Part shown: in pieces, positions 1 to 9,178 of the stretch
How positions within the stretch are numbered: position 1 is the first letter of the stretch
How the letters are laid out: the number at the start of each line of letters is the position of its first letter
Source of the DNA: Zygaena filipendulae
Lineage: Eukaryota; Arthropoda; Insecta; Lepidoptera; Zygaenidae
NCBI GenBank assembly: GCA_907165275.2
Contig: OU015649.1
Coordinates: 12,988,001-13,052,000 of the forward strand
DNA: 64,000 bases
Direction of reading: 5' to 3'
Made by a program: the position numbers and the translations under genes
Notes under the pieces: model-generated
Seen by the model: only the letters and a program-made list of their open reading frames with translations
Told to the model about the DNA's origin: nothing
The model's database searches: none

Positions 1-14
1 GTTATTTTTTTTAC

Positions 15-175
15 ATTTTCGATCGGATTGATCAATGGCAGCCAGCAAATCAGGTCCCAGTGATAATCCAGCTTTTCCTAAAGTTTCGGGACGAGCTCCC
101 CAACGAGGGCTAGCTAGCAGACGACCCATGTAGCTGTACACAGACAAACCCGCTCGCTCCACTACGCAAAGACAT
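15..175 (-). CDS. IFT80: IFT80 coding exon 9 (last one in the window)
   Basis: The acceptor is TTTCCAG|A. The reading continues from SER to [18 protein letters not shown] and [15 protein letters not shown], aligning with the human LLVDGSSIYLYSYEGR region. The donor AAAAT|GTAAAA at 13-14 is the best available, in phase 1, but only 12 bases remain, so the 3' border is tentative. Confidence 0.8.
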
Positions 176-3100
176 CTGGAAATCATAAACGGAAGTCACA
201 TTGGTACGTTTTTTTCACCTGGAATGAAACCAGCACGCCTTACATTGCCAATGAAATGAGCAAAATTAACATTTTTTTGCTATGTATTTGGTTCAACAAC
301 AAATTAAAAGTAGGTATAGTGCGCAGTGCGTTTTGTCACCTATGAAGGATCCATTAAAAAAAACGTTTTATAGCTAAATTATTAAAGTGCGTGATTGCTT
401 GAACTAAGTAATATAGCTCGTGTTCAAGTTCGTGACTGAATAAAATTCAATGATGAACCTTATCTTATTACGTAATCTAGGTACATACCTATTAAATATT
501 TAAGTGTAAGTAGAAGTAATAAGCAGAAGTACCTTTCAGAGAGCAAAATCATACTTATAGTCCCTTCCTTCAAGTCGAACGTGACCGGTGTATTCCACGA
601 TGTAAGTTTATGGATGAAACATTGTTTGACTGTCGCAATCACAAGGTGACTGAAGCCCAAAGCGATTTGTATTACCCTGTCCGGGTAGTCCAGCTGATCG
701 CTCTGATCCGTGATTATGTCTTTAATAGAAACTACTTTGCGACCAGTTTGAGTGCAGGCAAAGTTCTTCCATGTGTATTCCCTGAACAATATATGAAATA
801 AGATGTTTATGAGAATATTGTTACGGTAATAATGGACGTGTTAACGGAGTATGAAAATAGTTCGATAATAAAAAAACACGTATTTTTTGCTTTTTCAAAT
901 CATATCAAAAGATAAAGCGTATTAAAGAGGGGGCCCGTGACGTCACGCGAACTTCGATAACATACAGGGAAAAATACGTGTCCAAAATTATTTATTATTT
1001 TGTAAATTTTCGACTAAACTAAAAAAAATAGTCTAGCCTATTTTAGAATGTGAAAAAATTACCTCACCTGTCAATAATATGAGCAAATAGGACATGCCCG
1101 TTAGCGCATGCAGCTGCTAACTGCGTGCCATCCGACGACCAAGCGACGCTGTAGATGCTCCCCGTAGATGGCCGTTCGAGGCAGTGCGACCACTAGTTTT
1201 TGAATAATTTTGTAATTAACATCGTCGAAAATGTGAAACATTATCACTAACATCTTTATTGTACATAAATTGCAATACCAACCACCAAAATACTCTAGTA
1301 ATTTACTCCCAAAGATTTAGATTTTTTCGAGTAATTAGGTCTATATTTGCAATAAAACTAAATAATAATTATTAAGAGACTAGTTGTTTCACACGCGGTT
1401 TCACCTGTATCAATAGGGATGTTGAAAACTTTTGAAAATCAAAATTAGATACGTATTTTTTTATTTTTCAAAAAAATGAAAATACACAGAGATAAAGCGC
1501 ATTAAAGTTTAGGGTGGGGGCTCGTGACGTCATTTACCACTACAAGCCGCCATACAAACAAACAAAAATGCACTAGTTAGTGACGTCACGCGAAATTTCA
1601 ACTCAATGTATCTCTGTTATTTTTTGATTACGTAAAAAAATAAAAAATACGTGTCCAATATTTTTTATTAATCTACAAGACGGACTAAAAAAAAAGTAGT
1701 CAAATAGCCTATTTCGGGATTCCCTTAGAACCACTTTTTATCGCCATGAAAATTATGCCACTGAGATACTTTAGCCTCCTCTCAGTCAATTATTATTTTT
1801 AACCTATTTCCAAAAAGGAAGAGGTTCTGCATTCGGCTATATAATTGTTTTTTAGAATCTGGTTCAGTAGTTCAGAGATCCCCTACATCCGAACTTCACC
1901 TCTTTATATTATTCGTGACTTATAAAGAAATTAAGTAAGAAACTATTTTTTTCACCACAACACAAGAAACAACAAATAAATAAGTGCGTGATCTAAACCC
2001 ATAGACATATCTATCTATTGCATACTCTGCCTAGCTGGTCGCACCTAGCGCTGGTTTTCTGGTGGCTGGTTTTGGTTTAGATAGACAACTTACTCCGTTG
2101 GCGTTGCACAGTCGTATCAAATTATAACTGCCAATAACAAAAAGATCACCAGCGGGCGCCCAACTGACGCTTGTTATAGGCTGATCGTGTTTTACGCTGA
2201 CCGATATTTGTTGACCAAACGTATCCCAAATCTGGACAACGGAAAGTCCAATTTAATATAACATTTCAAAGTCAGTGTACAGACAGACAAGTATACCACC
2301 TTGTAAAATTTATACTGTTTGTAAAACGTCTTTATGACGTTATAAGTTGCCATTTTTGCAGTTCCAATATTCGTTTTTCGCTTGTATTAGAATTTGGAGC
2401 TTGGAGCTGCAAAAACGGTAACTTACAACGTCATACAGACGTTTTACAAAAAGTATAAATTTCACAAGGTGGTATACTTATCTATGTGGCCCACTGTACC
2501 TATTGATTTATTACTAATAAGTAACACAAGATCTACCTTGAAGAAACCATCTTCCGAGCCAGAAATTATTAAATTATTATTCGCATTCCATGCTACACAT
2601 AAAATTAATCCTTCGTGTGCTTTCCACTGAAAAGAAAAAAAAAGAATAGATAAATAATAATAGATGGACGCAGATAAGCAATAAAATGTTAACCCACAAA
2701 ATTAAGTTATCTATTCAGAACGATTTATTGAGAGTTAGGGAACGTTTTTTAATTATGTGTTTACCTTATTACATTGTTTAAGTATGTAACTAAATATTGA
2801 ACATAAAAATGTTGACAGAAAATGGCGCTATAATTTTAAAACACGATTTACTCAAAAATTTTCCAGTGTGGGTTAACACACTATTGCTTATCTATGTCCA
2901 GATATTAGTTCATTATCTCACACAGGGCAGTAAACAAGCAGCTATAGGACCTATACATACTTTAGTTACTTTGGAGCTAGAATTCAACAGTTTTATGATA
3001 AGAAAATTTCCCGTTGCATGTAAAATTGCAGAACAATCGGGACTCCACACGGCATTATAGCAGGGTGCGTCGGATTGAACTATAGTCGAACGAAGCAGGC

Positions 3101-6100
3101 CGTTTCGCGACCAGACTTTTACAAATCCATCTTCACCGGCTGCAAAAAAAATACTTGTACAAACACCTACCAATATCCCTTCAATTACGTAGTATCAGCC
3201 CCCTTAGCCTAGTCGACAATCTACATTATAATTGCTATCGCTAAACTAAGGAGCGTATATTTTATAATTAAATTTAAATATAAATATATTCATAATTGTG
3301 ATAAATTTTTATTTTGACTTGTATTTTGTTTTAATTTTTTTTAAGCTTGTTTTGAGATTTATTCCCTATACATATTTAGAAAATTTCAGTAAAAATTTGC
3401 CCGCCAACACGGTGAATATGCGGCTTGAATTTTAATGTAACATCCTAATGTATACCATATTCAGCAAATAAATGAATTATTAATTTATTATTATTTTTTT
3501 TTTTGTCACAGGGGGCAAACGGGCAAGTGGTACCTGACGGTAAGTGATTACCGCCGCCCATAGACATCTGCAACACCAGAAGGCATGCAGGTGCGTTGCC
3601 GACCTGGAATGGGGATGGGATGGGTATGGTCATACTCATATGTCACAATATGATCACGTAAAATCGTCCAATCAAAAGTAGACTTTTGCGTGACCACGTG
3701 ATATAACGAATCGCCCTGAGTTTTATAAAAATATAGCTGATATAGAAGACTGGAACGAATCGTTGCTATAGTAGGTATAGCGTTCATGAATCATGGTCAT
3801 AGATTGACAATTCGCTTAAGGGGACTGTTAGGAAAATGGTTTGTTTAAACTATCTACGACTTTTTGTCAAATCGTGATGTAGGTATCTAATCATTTGAGA
3901 TAGGTAAGTAATATAATATACCTAGTACCTGTTAGAAGACCAGCCCCATCAGGACTCCACTGAGCCGTTAGACATGCACCTTGGTGAGCGTTCACAGTTT
4001 TTTCTATACGACCATTATGGTTAACAATATTAAATCTGTAAATTGAGAAGAAAATCTATTTTGATGCTCACCAATGGAAAAATTAGTACTACCATGGACC
4101 AATAAAACCGACTTCCAAAAACACAAAACTAAAAAACTAAAAATAAAAAGCTAAAAATAACAAAATACCGATTTAATCCAAAAGACAAAAACACACGTAA
4201 TATTATTATTGGTTTGTGCTACCACTGATCGGTTTGAATTCGGTGACAAGCCCGCTGGTGTCTGCCCACTTGGGTTGTTCTGGTCACGAAGAGCTGTTGG
4301 CGGGAGTCGACTTATCCCATCTTCCCCCTTTATATTTGACTTGTCACCGACTTCATACAGATCAGTGGTAGCACAAACCAATAATAATATTACGTGTGTT
4401 TTTGTCTTTTGGATTAAATCGGTATTTTGTTATTTTTAGCTTTTTATTTTTAGTTTTTTAGTTTTGTGTTTTTGGAAGTCGGTTTTAATTTTTTTGTTCA
4501 AATTTTGTTTATTTCTCGCTTTTAAGTGACTTAGTTCGTAATTTCTCTAAGTTACAATACCCTAGTGTCAACTGCTCATCACCTTTTACAAAATATTGCT
4601 TTTCCCGACGCAGGGACGTTAATTGTTGAGGATATTTTCCTAGTACATCACCATCAGTTCCACTTCACCATATACATTGTGACGGGCATAAATTGTTTAA
4701 AAACCATATTAAAGTAAACGATTCGGAACCCGTGAAATACCCATTATTGAGTAGTTCCGATGACCATCTGTGGTCTTCATCATCAGTTCCACTTCTTCAA
4801 ATTTTGCTTTCCAAAAGCAAAGAAACGATTTACTATAAAAAAATACAAAAATCGCTATAGGTGTACCCATAATTTTTGAAGAGTTCTCTCGATTACTCCA
4901 AGATCCCATCATCAGATCTCGACTTGGTGACAATGGAATCAATTTAGGAGTATCCCCTTTCAAACAAAAAAACAATTTTCGAAATCGCTTCAATCGGAAC
5001 CCGTGAAATACGTATTGTTTTTGAGTTGTTCCGATGACCATCTGTGGTCTTCATCATCAGTTCCACTTCTTCAAATTTTGCTTTCCGAAAGCAAATGAAC
5101 GATTTACTATCAAAAATATCCAAATCGCTATAGGTGTGCCTATAATTTTTGAAGAGTTCCCTCGATTTCTCCAAGATCCCATCATCAGATCCCGACTTGG
5201 TGGCAATGGGACCTAATTGGGAGTAAACCCTTTCAAACAAAAAAAGAATTTTTCAAATCGGTCCAACCGTCTTCGAGTAATCGGTGAACATACATAAAAA
5301 AAAAAAACATACATACAATCGAACATAGAACCTCCTCCTTTTTGGAAGTCGGTTAAAAACTAGATAATTGGTCCATGGTACTACAATGGCGTCACACATT
5401 TAATTTGAATCTATTCTCTAAAAAACTTAATCAATGAAATTATAAAAAATATAAATATATAAGATTCAGTTTTTCGATATCGTTTTTACAAAAAATTAGT
5501 CAATCAGCAGATAAATCAACCACTGCACCCTTAACAAGGGTCCACAAGGACATATTATTATCTTAGCATAGTTTCAAAATTTGTTAATTGTTACGAACGA
5601 TTTAAACAACGTCTTGCGGTTGAGGTAACTTTAATAACTAGATACGGCACCAACGCAACGGCATCATTCGCCATAGGGTAATGGGTAGGTATGCACCTAC
5701 TTTGTGGCAGGTAGGTAGGTACCTACTTACTTTCCGTCTGCAGACGAAATCAAAATCACATCGTGTTGGTGTTTATTACTGCCTACATTGATTTTAGGGA
5801 ACAAATGCATTCCCGTCGGATAGAAATCATCCGCGAACGTAGTGATAACCATGCTTTCGCTATTCACCAGATTCCATTTTATTAATTTGTGGTCGTCCCT
5901 GCATCAAATGTAGAAAAAAAACAGTATTTAGTAAATCAAAATACCTACTTAAATACAAGTAATATCTAAATTGAATATTTTAAAAGTTAAGTAGGTACCT
6001 AAGTACCTACACCTCTTTACTCTATTTTATTCTCAATGTGCTAACGTTAGCGCTTAGCAGACAACGGAAGTGACGCGCACGAAGTCAACTGAAGCTCAAG

Positions 6101-6467
6101 TACTAGGTATCTAATGCAAGCGAATTTATTTACGCCACTAATTAGAAACCATTACCGAGGGAATCCGGTTTATGCGGTTGAAACCAAAGGTGAAATTTCC
6201 ACTGATGTAAAAACATACCTACAGTGAAAGCATACGGCTGCAGCAACGACGACAGTTTAGTATTTATAGGCTCCTTACTTATCCAATAATTCTGGTAGCT
6301 TCTCGAGCTTTGTTACCGTTATTTACTTACCTATATATTACTTAGAGCTACGTAATTTCCAATATTTCTTACCCACAAGAAAAAACGTCTTCAGTATTAT
6401 TCCAGCTTACACATACAACAACTCCAATGTGTTTTGGTTCTTTCAAAGATGAAATTTTCAATTTCAT
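15..6467 (-). CDS. IFT80: Intraflagellar transport protein 80 (partial, exons 1-9, runs off left edge)
   Basis: IFT80 is a WD40 double-propeller subunit of the IFT-B train that carries cargo along the ciliary axoneme; the Drosophila counterpart is Oseg5. Nine coding exons were assembled by hand: 6373-6467, 5731-5898, 3929-4035, 2961-3139, 2537-2626, 2094-2231, 1068-1192, 533-781 and 15-175. All have AG acceptors and GT donors, and all phases agree. The joined product is about 437 residues. It follows human IFT80 closely from its [13 protein letters not shown] start through [45 protein letters not shown] and [13 protein letters not shown]. Human IFT80 is about 777 residues, so the remaining C-terminal part (rest of propeller 2 and the TPR-like helices) lies beyond coordinate 1. 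In insects only ciliated sensory neurons and sperm need IFT, so expression is probably restricted; an X-box sits upstream. The introns hold many MITEs. Identity is secure; the last donor is less certain. Confidence 0.95.
176..532. other. IFT80 intron 8, no feature recognised
   Basis: This is 357 bp of AT-rich intron between exons 8 and 9. I see no repeat family that I recognise from elsewhere in the window. Confidence 0.6.
533..781 (-). CDS. IFT80: IFT80 coding exon 8
   Basis: The acceptor is TTGTTCAG|G and the donor GAAAG|GTACTT. It encodes [33 protein letters not shown] and [18 protein letters not shown]. The WNTP-FDLKEGT block is a strong IFT80 signature. Confidence 0.95.
850..1045 (+). 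mobile_element. CRE-bearing MITE, degraded copy
   Basis: In IFT80 intron 7. It shares AAACACGTATTTTTTGCTTT, GATAAAGCGTATTAAAG and AATACGTGTCCAAAATT with fuller copies at 1416, 32508, 36508 and 56415. It contains TGACGTCA at 938-945. Ends are eroded. Confidence 0.7.
1068..1192 (-). CDS. IFT80: IFT80 coding exon 7
   Basis: The acceptor is AACTAG|TGG and the donor GACAG|GTGAGG. It reads [18 protein letters not shown], then [18 protein letters not shown], the end of the first propeller (human [20 protein letters not shown]). It leaves phase 2. Confidence 0.94.
1416..1712 (+). mobile_element. CRE-bearing MITE (GGGATGTTGAC family)
   Basis: Terminal inverted repeats start near GGGATGTTGA with internal AGTCCGTC-like blocks. 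The interior has GATAAAGCGCATTAAAGTTT and two palindromic TGACGTCA sites (1525-1532, 1581-1588). It lies in IFT80 intron 6. A Helitron end fragment abuts it at 1384-1413. Confidence 0.8.
2094..2231 (-). CDS. IFT80: IFT80 coding exon 6
   Basis: A 46-codon phase-0 exon with acceptor TTGTCCAG|ATT and donor GGA|GTAAGT. It contains [30 protein letters not shown] and [11 protein letters not shown], matching human VWDSYGRPLYNS and PITSVAWAPDGELFAVG. Confidence 0.94.
2273..2496. mobile_element. Foldback MITE, CAGTG ends, in IFT80 intron 5
   Basis: Long inverted arms: TATACCACCTTGTAAAATTT through GCCATTTTTGCAG on the left and its complement on the right, ending GTGGCCCACTG. The arms differ by a few substitutions. 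Ends starting CAGTG suggest a hAT origin, but no 8-bp duplication is clear. Confidence 0.75.
2537..2626 (-). CDS. IFT80: IFT80 coding exon 5
   Basis: A 30-codon exon in phase 0 on both sides, with acceptor CTTTTCAG|TGG and donor AAG|GTAGAT. It reads [17 protein letters not shown] and SGSEDGFFK, one WD40 blade matching human QWKAHDGIILKVDWNS. The TGGAC-type MITE 2665-2900 lies just upstream in the intron. Confidence 0.94.
2665..2900. mobile_element. TGGAC-type MITE copy 1 (IFT80 intron)
   Basis: It begins TGGACGCAGATAAGCAATA and ends in the inverted match TATTGCTTATCTATGTCCA, about 236 bp, flanked by GA/GA. Same family as the copies at 11474, 24896, 40806/43157, 46621 and 49965. Confidence 0.9.
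2961..3139 (-). CDS. IFT80: IFT80 coding exon 4
   Basis: The acceptor is TTTTGCAG|CC and the donor AAA|GTATGT. It encodes [18 protein letters not shown] and [16 protein letters not shown], two WD40 blades that align directly with human GEDGQIKIWSKTGMLRST. Confidence 0.95.
3494..3625 (+). repeat. Dispersed lepidopteran repeat (GGGGGCAAACGGGCAAG type)
   Basis: A T-run followed by GGGGGCAAACGGGCAAGTGG, GTAAGTGATTACCGCCGCCC and GCAGGTGCGTTGCCGACCTG. I recognise this as a common lepidopteran interspersed repeat, probably a retroelement 3' part, but cannot assign its class. It lies in IFT80 intron 3. Confidence 0.6.
3929..4035 (-). CDS. IFT80: IFT80 coding exon 3
   Basis: The acceptor is TTACAG|A and the donor ACAG|GTAC. 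It reads [17 protein letters not shown] and then [11 protein letters not shown], matching the human FHLISKLGRVEKSVEAH segment. The intron before it (4036-5730) carries a large foldback transposon. Confidence 0.92.
4105..4489. repeat. Near-perfect inverted repeat (about 130-bp arms)
   Basis: AAAACCGACTTCCAAAAACA through GGTTTGTGCTACCACTGATC on the left recurs as its exact complement on the right, around a spacer of roughly 100 bp. I saw no mismatch over about 125 bp. Short open frames on both strands end identically because of this mirror symmetry and are not genes. Confidence 0.85.
4722..5262 (+). repeat. Two tandem copies of a 270-bp unit
   Basis: Both copies carry CGGAACCCGTGAAATAC, GATGACCATCTGTGGTCTTC, TCACAAATTT-region equivalents and CCAAGATCCCATCATCAGAT in the same order, with roughly 10 percent differences. 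They are part of the 4084-5386 element. Confidence 0.8.
5731..5898 (-). CDS. IFT80: IFT80 coding exon 2
   Basis: The acceptor is GATGCAG|G and the donor GGAAA|GTAAGT. The product contains [10 protein letters not shown], the first WD-repeat strand, and ends SSADGK. It corresponds to human SDDHQIVKWNL through SSDGK. Phase 2 in, phase 2 out. Confidence 0.93.
6373..6467 (-). CDS. IFT80: IFT80 coding exon 1 (start codon)
   Basis: This exon starts at the ATG on the complement of 6465-6467 and reads [18 protein letters not shown], matching the conserved IFT80 N-terminus. An upstream ATG a few bases away is closed at once by TGA. The exon ends TGTGG|GTAAG in phase 2, and the GG is completed by the first G of the next exon. 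Confidence 0.93.
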
Positions 6468-7331
6468 TTTGTCATAGGTAGGTAGGTACTTATCTACTGA
6501 TAAACTTTTTGTTGGATGATTAAGCCAATCCCAAAAATGTTAAAAGTAGGTACCTAAAGGAGGCAAAGCACGTTTTTGGTTTTACTTCCTAGTTTTGATT
6601 ACAAATGGTTTCCATGGTAACCGTTTTGCCGAAGCAAAAACGGAACCTTACCAAAGGACAACCGGAATAAAATCAATAGTATAGGGTCAATTTATGTTTG
6701 TAACTGGTTGTTTATTTGTGTATCACGTACAACTTATGTTTTGACCATGTTTTGACTTGTTATTTAGGTCACTGTGTTGTTCTTGCAATACAAAGAATAT
6801 GTACCTGAGGGAATCTCGAAAAACATGCAAGTGAAACCGTGCAAACTACGTTGGGCATCCACTTTTCACGATTTACGAGCAGCAAACAGCAGTTTTTTAC
6901 TGATTTTGAAAGTTTTATGCAGGTTTTTTGCAGGCCTACACCGAAAAGTATTTCTTTTGGCAGTTTTTATTTTTACTGAAATTGGATGCTATCTAATTTC
7001 CTCAAGCACACAATAATTATATTAATAAGTTGTAGACCTTTTATTTCACGCTTAAAAACACAAGATATTATGTGCCTAGTAGTCAGAGTAAACAAAAAAA
7101 AAAACATTGAAGTCAGTTGACAACTTGACACTGACAGTTGTGGACAGTTGACACTTGACACTGGCGACTCGCTCGCAGTTTTTTCCGCAGTCCGCAGTTC
7201 CGCACATTGTTCGCAGCCGGTATTGGCATTAACCACTAGGTTTTTATTTTTATTAGCATTTGATACTCGATTTTATTTCGCTTTATGTTGTAATTTGGTG
7301 CTCACTCCTTCAATAAAATATTTCATCAATT
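6468..7331. promoter_or_regulatory. Divergent intergenic/promoter region IFT80-PRMT3
   Basis: 864 bp separate the two start codons. The IFT80 side carries the X-box at 6608-6621. The PRMT3 side, about 7100-7220, has clustered TTGACA/GACAGTTGA repeats followed by a GC-richer tract (GCGACTCGCTCGCAG). That tract is the likely PRMT3 transcription start area. No TATA box is obvious. Between 6630 and 7090 I see nothing specific. Confidence 0.55.
6608..6621 (-). promoter_or_regulatory. X-box (RFX binding site) upstream of IFT80
   Basis: GTTTCCATGGTAAC fits the RFX/DAF-19 X-box consensus GTHNYYATRRNAAC at every position. Its reverse complement, GTTACCATGGAAAC, fits too. It lies 141 bp upstream of the IFT80 start codon, within the usual 50-250 bp range for ciliary genes. 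The match is visible; RFX control of this gene is inferred from family knowledge. Confidence 0.8.
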
Positions 7332-8924
7332 ATGTCGGATGTCCCACCGTTGGCTAATAACCTCAGTGATGACGAGGATTATAATGAGGAGGAGTGGAAG
7401 GAAATGGAACCCATGCTCATGGAGGTAACATGTTTATTTTGTACTTTAAAATTTCCGACAGTCGAGGAGGCTCTGAATCACTGCGAGGTAGATCACCACT
7501 TTAATCTGACCAGTCTAAAGCACAAACATGATATGGACTGCTATTCTTTTATCAAGCTTATCAATTACATCAGAACTCATAAACCTACTCCTGAGATTAT
7601 AAAAAACTGTAATGAGACACTTTGGGATAGTGAACAATACTTGAAACCAGTTGAAATGTCGGATAATTGGTTAATGTTCGATATTGATTCTCTGCCACCG
7701 AAACCAACTTCAGGCGGCCCCTATCCTGTAAATGTTGAAAATGGTCTAGTAACATTAACCCAGGAGCACTTTCTAGAACTCCGTCGGACTTTGAATTCAC
7801 AACAAAAGTTAATCTACGATGCTGATACAAGATTCAAAACTATTAATGAAGATATGAATATCATGAAATCGACATTGAATAAATTTATAGAGGAAGCACA
7901 CATACAAAAATCAAACGGTGAGACGGCAGATAACATTCAAGAGACTCCAGATCGACATGATTGTGTGGCAAATATTCCATTAGAAGATGATCAGGGTTAC
8001 TTTAATACATATGCTCATTTTGGGATCCATTACGAAATGCTGGCCGATACAGTGCGCACTAGTAGTTACCAAAATGCAATACTCTCAAATAAAAATGTCT
8101 TTAAAGACAAGGTTGTATTAGATCTTGGATGTGGAACAGGAATCTTATCAATGTTCTGTGCAACAGCCGGAGCTAAAAAAGTTTTTGCCTTGGATCAGTC
8201 TGATATCATATACCATGCAATGGACATAATACAAGAAAATTGTTTACAAGACATTATAAAACCCGTGAAGGGTAGATTGGAAAACATAGATTTAGGAGAG
8301 AAAGTGGACATTATTGTTTCAGAATGGATGGGCTATTTTTTATTGTTTGAAGGTATGTTAGATAGTTTTATTTATGCAAGGGACAATTGTTTAAAACCTG
8401 GTGGTTTGATGCTACCAAACCGGTGCAATATCAGCCTTGTTGCAAATGGAAATGTTGAAACACATAATAAGTTTGTAAACTTCTGGTCTAATGTTTATGG
8501 ATATAAAATGAATTGTATGAAGACAGAGGTAGTTAGAGAAGCATCAGTTGAAGTAGCTGATCCCAATTACATTATCTCTAAACCTTGTGTTGTAAAAGAA
8601 ATTGATATGTATAATTGTAAATATGATATGGACTTTGTGTCTTCTTTTAGTCTGTCTATTACAAAGACTGGTACTTTGACATCATTAATTGGGTACTTTG
8701 ACACATTTTTTGATCTACCACAGCGTGTGGAGTTCTCAACAGGACCACTTTCACAAACTACACATTGGAAACAAACAATATTCTATTTAAAAGATTGTAA
8801 AGATGTGAGGGAGGGTGAGACCATTGAAGGAACTATTAGTTGTAGCAGGCAAAAAAGTGATGTCAGAGCTATTACTGTTCAAATTTCAATTTTTGGAAAG
8901 ACCTATAAATATGTTCTCAACTAG
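7332..8924 (+). CDS. PRMT3: Protein arginine N-methyltransferase 3 (intronless)
   Basis: This 530-residue enzyme transfers methyl groups from S-adenosylmethionine to arginines, classically of ribosomal protein S2 in the cytosol (type I PRMT). An acidic N-terminus (residues 10-26, many D/E) is followed by a C2H2 zinc finger with C34, C37, H50 and H55, the PRMT3 hallmark. After a linker, the methyltransferase core begins near residue 222. Motif I is VVLDLGCGTG (261-270). The double-E loop SEWMGYFLLFE has E331 and E340, and the THW loop is T477-H478-W479. The beta-barrel ends at YVLN. Length matches human PRMT3 (531). The start is the first ATG, after a 5' UTR with in-frame stops. The whole frame is a single exon with no internal splice sites needed. 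Drosophila calls the gene Art3. It lies divergent to IFT80. Confidence 0.97.
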   Translation: MSDVPPLANNLSDDEDYNEEEWKEMEPMLMEVTCLFCTLKFPTVEEALNHCEVDHHFNLTSLKHKHDMDCYSFIKLINYIRTHKPTPEIIKNCNETLWDSEQYLKPVEMSDNWLMFDIDSLPPKPTSGGPYPVNVENGLVTLTQEHFLELRRTLNSQQKLIYDADTRFKTINEDMNIMKSTLNKFIEEAHIQKSNGETADNIQETPDRHDCVANIPLEDDQGYFNTYAHFGIHYEMLADTVRTSSYQNAILSNKNVFKDKVVLDLGCGTGILSMFCATAGAKKVFALDQSDIIYHAMDIIQENCLQDIIKPVKGRLENIDLGEKVDIIVSEWMGYFLLFEGMLDSFIYARDNCLKPGGLMLPNRCNISLVANGNVETHNKFVNFWSNVYGYKMNCMKTEVVREASVEVADPNYIISKPCVVKEIDMYNCKYDMDFVSSFSLSITKTGTLTSLIGYFDTFFDLPQRVEFSTGPLSQTTHWKQTIFYLKDCKDVREGETIEGTISCSRQKSDVRAITVQISIFGKTYKYVLN

Positions 8925-9172
8925 CAGGCTACTTAACTTTATAATATTCTATGTGTAAATCCAGAACACATTTTATGTATGTGCCACATCCAAATCCATT
9001 CAACTGTGATTATGTAAGAAACATAAAAAAAAAAAAAATATTAATAAGAGTTGAATAGTTTTTAAGCTAATATGAGCATGATCCATCTGTAAAGAAATCG
9101 TTTTTTGTCTGTTGCTTTGTTAATTATGCTAAAATTTAATTATTGCATTTAAATGATATTAATCTATAAATG

Positions 9173-9178
9173 AATAAA
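9173..9178 (+). terminator. PRMT3 polyadenylation signal
   Basis: AATAAA lies about 250 bp after the PRMT3 stop codon and is the first canonical signal downstream. A T-rich stretch follows, as expected of a cleavage region. An A-rich run at about 9027-9039 lies earlier in the 3' UTR. Confidence 0.6.

Larger units (their letters stand above)
4084..5386. mobile_element. Large foldback/tandem-repeat transposon in IFT80 intron 2
   Basis: The outer ends are inverted: ACCATGGACCAAT then AACCGACTTCC on the left, and the complement (GGAAGTCGGTT, ATTGGTCCATGGT) on the right, with an 11-bp indel. Inside lie a near-perfect hairpin (4105-4489) and two tandem copies of a unit of about 270 bp (about 4722-4990 and 4994-5262). 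No coding capacity beyond mirrored short frames. Confidence 0.75.

Noticed and set aside
4151..4439. Two open frames on opposite strands with the same C-terminus
   Set aside because: They are mirror images produced by the long inverted repeat 4105-4489, not genes.
5034..5240. Overlapping open frames on both strands
   Set aside because: They lie in the tandem 270-bp transposon units; repeated, frame-inconsistent and without homology.
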